From assembly GCA_030042795.1 (NCBI GenBank), contig JASHYZ010000533.1:1-8714 (forward strand): a stretch of 8,714 nucleotides of DNA, written 5' to 3'. Below, piece by piece: positions 1 through 5,805 of this stretch. Positions within the stretch are counted from its first letter, which is position 1. Each line of letters opens with the position of its first letter. Source of the DNA: Terriglobia bacterium. GTDB lineage: Bacteria > Acidobacteriota > Terriglobia > UBA7540. The position numbers and the translations under genes were made by a program. The notes beneath the pieces were generated by a model that ran no database searches, was not told the DNA's origin, and was given only the letters and a program-made list of their open reading frames with translations.

Positions 1-43
1 ACGGGAAACTTACTTTGGGGTCGGCGCACCCCGCGCGGTCGCT

Positions 44-143
44 GCCTGGCTTGTAGTGCAGGCATCTGGCCTGCTGGGTGTGGCACTGGCCTGCTGCCTC
101 CGTCAAGAAGAGGCAGGCTGGAAGCCTGCACCACAAGCCAGGC
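44..143. repeat. Inverted repeat with 20-bp arms
   Basis: The arms 44-63 (gcctggcttgtagtgcaggc) and 124-143 are reverse complements at 19 of 20 positions. The similarity continues inward imperfectly for roughly another 15 bases. The wording (gcaggcatctggcctgc and the opposite gcaggcttccagcctgc) resembles a dispersed intergenic repeat I associate with Acidobacteriota genomes; that association is from memory. Confidence 0.75.
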
Positions 144-168
144 TTGATTCCTCAAGCCTCGCGAAACC

Positions 169-190
169 AGTTCTCACGCAGACTCTGAAG
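169..190 (+). repeat. 22-bp direct repeat, copy 1
   Basis: This unit matches 322-343 at 21 of 22 positions; both contain cagactctgaag. A decayed inverted copy (about 17 of 22) lies at 222-243. The copies bracket the hairpin at 253-312. Confidence 0.7.
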
Positions 191-252
191 GCCCGTCCAG
201 CCTCTGCTCAGAGACGGCGGGGCTGAAGAGTGTGTGTGAATACTCGTAACAT

Positions 253-312
253 CAACGAAGAATCAATAACTTACAAGACGTGCTTAGTGCATAAGTTGTT
301 GATTCTTCGTTG
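253..312. repeat. Long hairpin, 21-bp stem
   Basis: The arms 253-273 (beginning caacgaagaatcaa) and 292-312 pair at 20 of 21 positions, leaving an 18-nt loop. The stem is AT-rich compared with its surroundings and has no trailing T-run, so an intrinsic terminator is unlikely. It looks more like the ends of a small mobile or dispersed element, or a structured untranslated RNA. Confidence 0.75.
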
Positions 313-321
313 GGCCCCTCA

Positions 322-343
322 AGTTCTCACACAGACTCTGAAG
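322..343 (+). repeat. 22-bp direct repeat, copy 2
   Basis: This is the second copy of the unit at 169-190, differing at one base (A for G at the tenth position). It begins ten bases after the right arm of the 253-312 hairpin. Confidence 0.7.
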
Positions 344-384
344 CCGGTTGAAACCAGGTTTCAACCCAATACCGTTCACTTAAC

Positions 385-410
385 GTAGGGACGACCCTTG
401 TGGTCGCCTG
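385..410 (+). repeat. GTAGGG-type palindromic unit A
   Basis: This 26-bp unit folds into a small hairpin (CGACC pairing with GGTCG around the loop cttgt). It abuts unit B (411-436), which is oriented the other way and matches at 21 of 26 positions. Three of the five differences between A and B fall into, or are completed as, paired changes that keep the stem. Confidence 0.75.
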
Positions 411-436
411 CAGGCGGGCACAAGGCCCGCCCCTAC
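411..436 (-). repeat. GTAGGG-type palindromic unit B
   Basis: This unit reads on the minus strand as gtaggggcgggccttgtg followed by cccgcctg. It pairs internally (CGGGC with GCCCG around cttgt) and also with unit A, giving a head-to-head pair without spacer. Confidence 0.75.
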
Positions 437-490
437 GTCGCGTTTGAATTGATTCGAAGCCATTTCGTGGCCTAAATGAACAGTATTGGG

Positions 491-508
491 CTGAAGCCCC
501 GCCCTTCC
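491..508 (+). repeat. 18-bp dispersed repeat, copy 1
   Basis: The sequence ctgaagccccgcccttcc recurs exactly at 2615-2632. It partly overlaps the right arm of the 357-498 inverted repeat, so it is likely the edge of the same repeat family. Confidence 0.7.
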
Positions 509-578
509 AAAGCATGCCCTGATAGTTTTTCCGCAGCCTGTTAGAGGGTAAGCCCTCACCCTACAGCTTCTGACTCCG

Positions 579-2258
579 TCAGCCAAATGCCGGTTCCTCA
601 TAAGTCCCAAACACTCGCCGCAGCACGTCGCACATTTCGCCCAGCGTGGCGTAGGCGCGCACGCACCCCAGAATATAGGGCATCAGGTTTTCGTCGGTGC
701 TGGCGGCGCTGCCCAGCGCTTCCAGGGTAGATTGCACGCAAGCGTTGTCACGCGTGCGGCGAAGCTCGGCGAGTTTCTCGCTCTGCCGGTGAGCCACGGC
801 CTCGTCGATCACCAGAATCTCAATCGGACGCTTCTCTTCGCTCACAAACTCGTTCACGCCCACCATGATCTTTTCCTTGCGCTCAAGTTGCTGCTGGTAA
901 GCGTACGCTGCCTCGTGAATCTCTCGCTGCGGGAATCCCTTTTCGAGGGCTGCCACCATGCCTCCCAGCGCGTCAATGCGATCGAAATAGTTCCAGCAGG
1001 CGCGCTCGGTTTCGAGCGTCAGTTTCTCCACGAAGTAAGAGCCAGCGAGCGGGTCCACCGTGCTCGGCACGCCGCTCTCATGCGCGATCACTTGTTGGGT
1101 GCGCAGAGCCAGAGTGGCGGCGGATTCGGTGGGCAGCGCCCAGGCCTCGTCCAGCGAATTGGTGTGCAGGCTCTGGGTGCCGCCCAGCACGCCCGCCAGC
1201 GCCTGGATGGTGGTGCGCACCACGTTGTTGTAAGGCTGCTGGGCCGTCAGCGAACACCCCGCCGTCTGTGTGTGGAAGCGGCAGAGCCAGGAGCGCGGAT
1301 TCTTGGCGCCGAAGCGTTCGCGGCACACGCGGGCCCACACTTTTCGAGCCGCGCGATACTTGGCGACCTCCTCAAAAAGGTCGTTGTGGGCGTTAAAGAA
1401 GAAGCTCAGCCGCGGCGCAAACTCGTCCACGTCCATGCCGGCGCGCATCACCCACTCCACGTACTCGATGCCGTCACGCAGGGTAAACGCCAGCTCCTGC
1501 ACCGCCGTCGAACCGGCTTCTCGAATATGGTAACCGCTGATAGAAATAGGATTCCAGCGCGGCACCTGGCGCGCGCCGAAGGTAATGGTGTCCACCACCA
1601 GCCGCATGGAGGGCTCGGGCGGAAAGATGTACTCTTTCTGTGCGATGTATTCCTTCAGGATGTCGTTCTGAGTGGTCCCCGAGATTTTCTTCCAGTCCGC
1701 GCCGCTCTTCTCCGCCACCACCAGGTACATAGCCCAGATCATGGCCGCCGGGGAGTTGATGGTCATGGAGGTGGTTACCTGCTCCAGCGGCAAGCCCGCC
1801 AGCAGGGTCTCCATGTCCGCGAGCGACGAGATTGCGACGCCGCACTTTCCCACCTCGCCTTCGGCGAGCAGGTGATCGCTGTCGTAGCCCATCAGCGTGG
1901 GCAGGTCGAAGGCGATAGAGAGCCCGGTTTGGCCCTGCCGCAGCAGGTAGTGAAGCCGCGCGTTGGTGTCCTCAGGGCTGCCGAAGCCGGAGAATTGCCG
2001 CATGGTCCAGAGCTTGCCGCGGTACATCGTCCGGTGGATTCCGCGGGTAAAGGGATACTCGCCCGGGTCGCCGAGATCGCGTTGATAGTCGAAACCATCA
2101 AGGTCAGCCTGAGTGTACAGACGTTCGATGGGCACGCCGGATAAGGTGGTGAACTTCCGCCCGGTTTGGGCGGGCTCAGGTTCGTTCGGAGGAGCTGTCT
2201 TGGGGCTTGCAGGACGCGCGTCGGGGCTTGCGACCTCGACGGCATGATCCTTCTTCAT
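579..2258 (-). CDS. Acyl-CoA mutase large (catalytic) subunit, methylmalonyl-CoA mutase family, isobutyryl-CoA-mutase-like
   Basis: The 559-residue protein is the catalytic TIM-barrel chain of a coenzyme B12-dependent acyl-CoA mutase, which rearranges the carbon skeleton of a short branched acyl-CoA in the cytoplasm. Visible landmarks are TTLSG (37-41), GEYPFTRG (66-73), RQFSGFG (87-93), AFDLPT (116-121), TTSMTIN (162-168), [11 protein letters not shown] (197-207), [11 protein letters not shown] (239-249, with the catalytic His244), [27 protein letters not shown] and GGTQSLHTN. It ends soon after the VFGTYEEP segment, so the C-terminal B12-binding domain with its DxHxxG motif is absent. A separate small subunit is therefore required and is not in this window. 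By family knowledge the residue at position 89 (Phe here) and at 207 (Gln here) set substrate choice. Methylmalonyl-CoA mutase has Tyr and Arg, isobutyryl-CoA mutase has Phe and Gln. The first 35 residues are a Pro/Ala/Glu-rich tail. No Shine-Dalgarno sequence precedes the ATG. Family assignment is very secure; the exact substrate is inferred. Confidence 0.95.
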   Translation of the reverse strand: MKKDHAVEVASPDARPASPKTAPPNEPEPAQTGRKFTTLSGVPIERLYTQADLDGFDYQRDLGDPGEYPFTRGIHRTMYRGKLWTMRQFSGFGSPEDTNARLHYLLRQGQTGLSIAFDLPTLMGYDSDHLLAEGEVGKCGVAISSLADMETLLAGLPLEQVTTSMTINSPAAMIWAMYLVVAEKSGADWKKISGTTQNDILKEYIAQKEYIFPPEPSMRLVVDTITFGARQVPRWNPISISGYHIREAGSTAVQELAFTLRDGIEYVEWVMRAGMDVDEFAPRLSFFFNAHNDLFEEVAKYRAARKVWARVCRERFGAKNPRSWLCRFHTQTAGCSLTAQQPYNNVVRTTIQALAGVLGGTQSLHTNSLDEAWALPTESAATLALRTQQVIAHESGVPSTVDPLAGSYFVEKLTLETERACWNYFDRIDALGGMVAALEKGFPQREIHEAAYAYQQQLERKEKIMVGVNEFVSEEKRPIEILVIDEAVAHRQSEKLAELRRTRDNACVQSTLEALGSAASTDENLMPYILGCVRAYATLGEMCDVLRRVFGTYEEPAFG

Positions 2259-2267
2259 GACAAGTCA

Positions 2268-2296
2268 ATTGCAGCGTACTTGGGAGGAAAAGTCAA
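2268..2296 (-). promoter_or_regulatory. Candidate sigma70 promoter for the acyl-CoA mutase
   Basis: On the minus strand TTGACT (2296-2291) and TGCAAT (2273-2268) are separated by 17 bases. Transcription would begin only a few bases before the ATG at 2258. That fits the lack of any Shine-Dalgarno sequence and would make the message leaderless or nearly so. The boxes match consensus at five and four of six positions. Confidence 0.3.
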
Positions 2297-2414
2297 CGAA
2301 GACATGGAGTTGCTGACAGCACTCTCCATTTTCACGATGTCGTGGATATCGCCTAGGCCTCTGTCATATATCTCTTTTATTTTCATAAACATCGTGGTTT
2401 GCACACAAGGTCTA

Positions 2415-2566
2415 CAGTTCGTTGAAAAACTCGCCCAGACTGTCATTCCGAGGAGCCATAGGCGACGAGGAATCTCGTAGTTCCTTCAGTTTCAGAGCGA
2501 GATTCCTCCGCCTCGCAAGTCTCGGCGTCGGAATGACGCGGTTCCGCAAGGTTTTTCAACAAACTG
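2415..2566. mobile_element. MITE-like element with 16-bp terminal inverted repeats
   Basis: The 152-bp element has ends CAGTTCGTTGAAAAAC (2415-2430) and GTTTTTCAACAAACTG (2551-2566), complementary at 15 of 16 positions. Inside, GTCATTCCGAGG (2442-2453) faces GGAATGAC (2529-2536), and gaggaatctc (2467-2476) faces gagattcctc (2499-2508), so most of the element folds on itself. It encodes no protein. The triplet CTA flanks both ends (2412-2414 and 2567-2569) and may be a target duplication. It would need a transposase supplied from elsewhere. Confidence 0.75.
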
Positions 2567-2614
2567 CTAAAACCCCCAAAATTCCCCCGAGTCTTGCGGC
2601 AGAGCTAAAGCCGT

Positions 2615-2632
2615 CTGAAGCCCCGCCCTTCC
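2615..2632 (+). repeat. 18-bp dispersed repeat, copy 2
   Basis: This is an exact second copy of 491-508, lying 48 bp past the MITE-like element. At both sites the unit is close to a gtttttc-containing repeat end (525-545 and 2551-2566). Confidence 0.7.
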
Positions 2633-2682
2633 GTCGCCGGTGAAATAAGATCGCTAATTTCTGCAACTAGACACTAATGACC

Positions 2683-2730
2683 GCCGCCTTTTCGGCGCTC
2701 TCTTAAAGGGCAGGCTCCGAGCGCCGCTAC
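2683..2730 (+). repeat. Dispersed repeat with hairpin, copy 1 (upstream of VTT gene)
   Basis: The core at 2708-2730 (gggcaggctccgagcgcc then gctac) matches 7592-7614 at 22 of 23 positions, and the preceding 25 bases are also related. Within this copy CGGCGCTC (2693-2700) and GAGCGCCG (2719-2726) form a perfect 8-bp stem with an 18-nt loop. Confidence 0.7.
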
Positions 2731-2835
2731 AGAAGCTGTTGTCACTATACTCCTGTTGAACCGACGATCAAGAGCTTCATCAGGCTTCCCGAAGCTTCCA
2801 TCATCAGCGATCCGAGTTCACTTGCAGAAGCCGCG

Positions 2836-2865
2836 TTGCCCGGATTGCCAGAGTCATCATAAAAT
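2836..2865 (+). promoter_or_regulatory. Candidate sigma70 promoter for the VTT-domain gene
   Basis: TTGCCC (2836-2841) and TAAAAT (2860-2865) are separated by 18 bases and match consensus at four and five of six positions. Transcription would start near 2872, about 20 bases before the GTG start and just ahead of the GGAG ribosome site. Confidence 0.3.
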
Positions 2866-2894
2866 GGCGGCCTGTCTTTCCGGAGCGTCACCCA

Positions 2895-3494
2895 GTGCAT
2901 TGGCTTCAAACTCTAGCGGTACACCTAGGCCACGTCCTAGGCCACTACGGGGGATGGGGCTTGTTCCTCATCAACGTGCTGGACTCCTCGGTTTTGGCTT
3001 TTCCACTCATCAACGATCTCTTACTGATCCACATGTGCAGCCGCCAACCCGCTCTGGCTCCCTTTTATGCCGCCTCTTGCACAGCCGGCTCGATGGCCGG
3101 CTCGTTCGCCATTTACGCCGTGGGTCGAGGCGGAATACGGCTCTTCAGGCGCAACCCGGAGCTGCGCGAGGCGGGCCGGGCCCGGCGTTGGCTGGCGCGG
3201 AATGACTTCGCCACAGTGCTAACAGCAGCGTTGCTTCCTCCGCCGGCCCCTTTCAAGGTTGTGCCGATTGTGGCAGGCGCCCTGCGCATGAACTTTGCGC
3301 GCCTGGCGGCGGCGTTGCTGATCGGACGCGGATTGCGTTTCGTGTTTGAAGCCTGGGTAGGTATGAAGTATGGCGCCGAAGCCGAAACCTTTCTGCGTTA
3401 TCACCTCGTGTTGCTCTCGCTGGCTGCCGCCGCAAGCGTCATCCTCCTTGTGGTCGCGTACCGGTATCTTCAGAAGACAGCCCCAGCGGGCTAA
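2895..3494 (+). CDS. VTT-domain (DedA/YqaA-like) small integral membrane protein
   Basis: This 199-residue, strongly hydrophobic protein resembles the VTT (DedA/SNARE-associated) membrane family, whose members are linked to lipid scrambling and membrane homeostasis; the role of this one is unknown. A hydrophobic segment with a reentrant-like stretch lies at about 20-48 (GGWGLFLINVLDSS), followed by a Gly-rich helix at 59-81 ending in YAVGRGG. A basic loop spans 82-103. The family-like LLPPPAPFKVVPIVAGALRM stretch is at 113-132, followed by LLIGRGLRF (141-149). A last membrane span sits at about 169-190. The only usable start is the GTG at 2895: the frame is open back to a stop at 2757 but contains no ATG, GTG or TTG upstream. 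GGAG at 2882-2885, nine bases before the GTG, is a reasonable ribosome site. The gene stands alone, converging on the YdjM-like gene 60 bp downstream. The overlapping plus-strand frame at 2756-3205 is a shadow. Confidence 0.85.
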   Translation: MHWLQTLAVHLGHVLGHYGGWGLFLINVLDSSVLAFPLINDLLLIHMCSRQPALAPFYAASCTAGSMAGSFAIYAVGRGGIRLFRRNPELREAGRARRWLARNDFATVLTAALLPPPAPFKVVPIVAGALRMNFARLAAALLIGRGLRFVFEAWVGMKYGAEAETFLRYHLVLLSLAAAASVILLVVAYRYLQKTAPAG

Positions 3495-3554
3495 CCTGCA
3501 TTTCTCACCAGTTTCGTCGCAGGGCCACAGGCTCACCGATGAGCTTCAGGTCAA

Positions 3555-4649
3555 TCAGCCCGGCCGGCCCATGAAGGTGAAGGCTTCCGAGCGGGCCTGC
3601 AAGTTCCGGTCAAGCCTGATCGTCGCCTGAAAAGCCCCGGATTCGGCCCCGAAACGAAGGTCATGGATGCGCACCTCGTATCCGTCCACATCCGCCTGGC
3701 TGCCTCCTTTGAAGCCTATACCTGCCTGGGGTTGGGCGGCGATGTTGTCCTCGGGGCCTCCCTGGCCGGAACCAGTTTGCGCACTGGAAATGACCTCGAC
3801 CTGCGCCCACGGAAATCGGGCAAAGTTCGAGAAAACGCGCCCTGCGTGTGTTTGGAGCGCGGCGGTAAGTGCGGGCGACGACTGTGGCTTGCGAAACGAG
3901 GTGGCATAATCGGCGGCCACGTCTGAAGCTAACGCGTTCGCGGGAAGGACATGATACGCGGAGTCTGTCTCCACCACTCCTCGCCAGACAAAGGGATTCA
4001 AGCCGGGAAAGGCCCCGGCTCGCACGGGAGGCTCATCGCCGTAGTTGTTCGCTTCGAGCAAAGCCAAAACCCGGCGATGGCTGAAGTCCCTCAATCCCCA
4101 AAGCAACATCATGGCCGCCAGCGCGGCCACCGCGCCGCGACGGTAGCCCGTCTTGCGAGCACCAAGTTCTTCCGACACCAGACGGAACAACAACGGTAAC
4201 CCCAGTCCACACACCAGCAGCAGGAGTAACGTTGGATCGATGATGGGCATGATATCCCAAGCAAACCAGCGCCCGCTAAACGGCAACAACGGGCGAACTC
4301 CGTAAGCGTTCGTAAGGTCGAGCAGAATGTGGGCCAGCGCTGCGATCCAACAAAGCAAAAACAACCAGCGTCCGTTGAGCGGAGGCGCGGAAGGCTTAGC
4401 CCGTGCCAGCCGGCCCACCGGGTAAATCAGGGCCCAAAGAACCACTGCCAGCCCGCTCGCGCCCAGCAGCGAATGCGTAATGCCGCGGTGGTATTCCAGA
4501 TACGTTATGCTGCCCCGGAAACGGGTCACAATATCAACGTCCGGCGCATTTGATCCGAGAATCAGCCCGAGCGTGGCAAAACGTGTCTTGCGATTCAGCC
4601 CCGCTTGGCTCAGAGCGATGCCGGTAAGCGTGTGGGTCAGATTATCCAT
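3555..4649 (-). CDS. YdjM-like membrane-bound metal-dependent hydrolase (DUF457 family)
   Basis: The N-terminal 140 residues carry the pattern of the YdjM/LexA-binding, membrane-bound metal-dependent hydrolase family. MDNLTHTLTG holds His6, followed by GSNAPDVD (32-39) with two Asp residues, EYHRGITHS (52-60), AHILLDLTNAYG (106-117) and WDIMPIIDP (131-139). These His and Asp residues are the presumed metal ligands. Hydrophobic segments at about 63-78, 95-111, 137-157 and 170-186 indicate an integral membrane protein. The C-terminal half (about 200-364) is soluble-looking, with no motif I recognise; such tails are usual in the longer members of the family. The start ATG at 4649 gives the conserved MDNLTH beginning, with only a weak GGGA upstream. 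The gene lies 69 bp downstream of the lipid kinase on the same strand and may be cotranscribed with it. The substrate is unknown for this branch of the family, so no reaction is claimed. Confidence 0.88.
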   Translation of the reverse strand: MDNLTHTLTGIALSQAGLNRKTRFATLGLILGSNAPDVDIVTRFRGSITYLEYHRGITHSLLGASGLAVVLWALIYPVGRLARAKPSAPPLNGRWLFLLCWIAALAHILLDLTNAYGVRPLLPFSGRWFAWDIMPIIDPTLLLLLVCGLGLPLLFRLVSEELGARKTGYRRGAVAALAAMMLLWGLRDFSHRRVLALLEANNYGDEPPVRAGAFPGLNPFVWRGVVETDSAYHVLPANALASDVAADYATSFRKPQSSPALTAALQTHAGRVFSNFARFPWAQVEVISSAQTGSGQGGPEDNIAAQPQAGIGFKGGSQADVDGYEVRIHDLRFGAESGAFQATIRLDRNLQARSEAFTFMGRPG

Positions 4650-4718
4650 GTCCCGTGGCGCGCGGAAACACTGAGATGCCGCGCTGCGATCATCGCCTTG
4701 CCTTCGCGAACCGGCTCT

Positions 4719-5657
4719 TCAAAGCTTCTCACCCTGCCCGCCTTCCGGCCTTTCGGGCAGCAGCAGCGTAAGCGCGTCCGGCACCAAGTCAAAGGTGGCA
4801 GGCAGCTCTCCCGCCAACTCGCCATCAATTTCAAGATAGATGCGCTGCGAGGCGTCTTCGGCCAAACAGCTCACCGGGCAGGAATCGATAATCTGCACGT
4901 CATGCAGCCCGGCATGACGCCGCAACGCGACTGCTCCCGCGTAAAGCGCATAACGCCACACTCCACGGCCCGCGAACAGGCATAGCTTCATCTGGTCACT
5001 GAAGAGGCTGGCGCCGGGCGCCATATGAAACCAGCCGGCGTAACGTTCGGTACGCTGAAAAACCCCCATAGTGCCGCGCCACTCGCCTGTTCCGTTCCGG
5101 CAGACGAAACGCGGAAACCGGTGCCGGAAAGCCTGCCGGATTGCTTCCCAGCAGTAGGCCCCCACGCCGAATGCGGCCTTGAGTTCCCACGGCAGGCTGT
5201 GAACGACGTAGGCGTCAAACCCAACCCCGGCGACGCTCAGAAAATAGCGGGACTTGGGCTCGACTCCGTGCCAACTGACCCGCCCAAGCGCGATTCTCCG
5301 ATGGCACACCCGGTTTAGTGCGCGGGCCACGGCCACGGGATCGTGTGGAAGACCAAGATCCTTGGCAGCGATATTCGCTGTCCCGCCGGGCAGAATTGCC
5401 AGCGGGCAAGAACCCAAAGCAAGAGCGTTCACAACCTCATTGATGGTTCCGTCACCGCCGCACGCGATAACGACTTCGGCGCCCGCCTGAACTGCCGCGC
5501 ACGCGAGCGCTCGCGCGCTTCCCGGTCCCGTGGTGGGGTTTACATCAAGATTGAAGCCGGCGGCCCGCAGGACTTCTACCGCCCTACGGATTTCCACCTC
5601 TCGCCGGGCCGGGTCGCGCCCGGCGACAGGATTATAAATAAGCGTCGCTCGGCTCAA
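4719..5657 (-). CDS. Diacylglycerol kinase family lipid kinase (DAGK catalytic domain)
   Basis: This is a lipid kinase of the bacterial DagK/YegS type, which phosphorylates diacylglycerol or a related lipid at the inner face of the membrane. Numbered from the chosen start, the protein is 312 residues, normal for the family. It shows IYNPVAG (7-13), TTGPGSA (42-48), ACGGDGTINEVVNALA (65-80, the nucleotide-binding GGDGT) and LPGGTANIAAKDLGLP (89-104). Further on come SVAGVGFDAYVV and, near the end, a C-terminal EIDGELAG segment. I chose the TTG at 5657 rather than the ATG at 5753. The 32 residues added by the ATG are translated largely from a palindromic intergenic repeat (5697-5768), whereas family members begin just before the IYNP strand. 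TTG 5681 is a second alternative. An AGGTG about nine bases before TTG 5657 may act as ribosome site. The gene is followed by the YdjM-like gene 69 bp downstream. Family call secure; lipid substrate not determined. Confidence 0.9.
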   Translation of the reverse strand: MSRATLIYNPVAGRDPARREVEIRRAVEVLRAAGFNLDVNPTTGPGSARALACAAVQAGAEVVIACGGDGTINEVVNALALGSCPLAILPGGTANIAAKDLGLPHDPVAVARALNRVCHRRIALGRVSWHGVEPKSRYFLSVAGVGFDAYVVHSLPWELKAAFGVGAYCWEAIRQAFRHRFPRFVCRNGTGEWRGTMGVFQRTERYAGWFHMAPGASLFSDQMKLCLFAGRGVWRYALYAGAVALRRHAGLHDVQIIDSCPVSCLAEDASQRIYLEIDGELAGELPATFDLVPDALTLLLPERPEGGQGEKL

Positions 5658-5696
5658 AGGAAGGGGACACCTGGACCGCAACGAAGTTCCGGGCGT

Positions 5697-5768
5697 GTAG
5701 GGGCAGGCCTTGTGCCTGCCCAGTGATTTAACGACCGCGAAATGGGCAGGCACAAGGCCTGCCCCTAC
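5697..5768. repeat. Perfect 26-bp inverted repeat made of two GTAGGGGC-type palindromes
   Basis: The arms 5697-5722 and 5743-5768 are exact reverse complements (26 of 26) around a 20-nt centre. Each arm is also a hairpin by itself: GGGCAGGC pairs with GCCTGCCC around the loop cttgt. The units belong to the same family as those at 385-436. It lies between the exported-protein gene and the lipid kinase, so on the minus-strand transcript it could terminate, attenuate or stabilise the message. No T-run follows. Confidence 0.85.
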
Positions 5769-5805
5769 GTCAAGGCGAAGAGGCTCAAAACTGGCGAGCG
5801 TGGCG

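Larger units (their letters stand above)
357..498. repeat. Imperfect inverted repeat enclosing the palindrome pair
   Basis: The arms 357-384 and 471-498 are reverse complements at 22 of 28 positions, with cccaatac on the left and its near complement gtattggg on the right. They enclose the abutting palindromes at 385-436 and about 34 further bases. The left arm ends exactly where the first palindrome begins. Confidence 0.65.
1..578. other. Gene-free, repeat-rich region downstream of the mutase gene
   Basis: No convincing coding frame is present; the minus-strand frames at 327-515 and 380-610 translate repeat sequence. The stretch holds at least four repeat structures, listed separately: an imperfect inverted repeat (44-143), a long hairpin (253-312) with flanking direct repeats, and a larger inverted repeat (357-498) enclosing a pair of 26-bp palindromes (385-436). 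Confidence 0.8.
2259..2894. other. Gene-free intergenic region between the mutase and VTT genes
   Basis: The two genes are transcribed away from each other, so both promoters should lie here. From left to right it holds a candidate mutase promoter (2268-2296), an AT-richer stretch (about 2315-2400), the MITE-like element (2415-2566), an 18-bp repeat (2615-2632), a hairpin-forming dispersed repeat (2683-2730) and a candidate promoter for the VTT gene (2836-2865). I see no gene in it. Confidence 0.75.

Noticed and set aside
1..578. CRISPR array in the repeat-rich left region
   Set aside because: The repeats are inverted, unequal and not regularly spaced, and no cas gene is present.
327..610. 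Minus-strand frames of 62 and 76 codons at the left side
   Set aside because: Their translations run through the palindromes and inverted repeats (for example the GAGLVPA string typical of the GTAGGGGC repeat); no independent coding sign.
732..2144. 470-codon plus-strand open frame opposite the mutase
   Set aside because: It lies fully antisense to a strongly conserved gene; its translation is rich in His, Arg, Gln and Leu as expected from the complement of GC-rich codons and shows no family motif.
2255..2446. 63-codon minus-strand frame ending with a 4-bp overlap on the mutase start
   Set aside because: It begins inside the MITE-like element, has no ribosome site and resembles no family I know. 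The overlap is noted in the findings, but coding is unsupported.
2422..3205. Plus-strand frames at 2422-2643 and 2756-3205
   Set aside because: The first is translated from the MITE-like element and the 18-bp repeat; the second overlaps the VTT gene in another frame and is low-complexity Arg/Pro/Ser rich.
3531..3544. Short GCTCA/TGAGC stem between the converging VTT and YdjM-like genes
   Set aside because: Only five base pairs and no T-run on either strand; likely chance.
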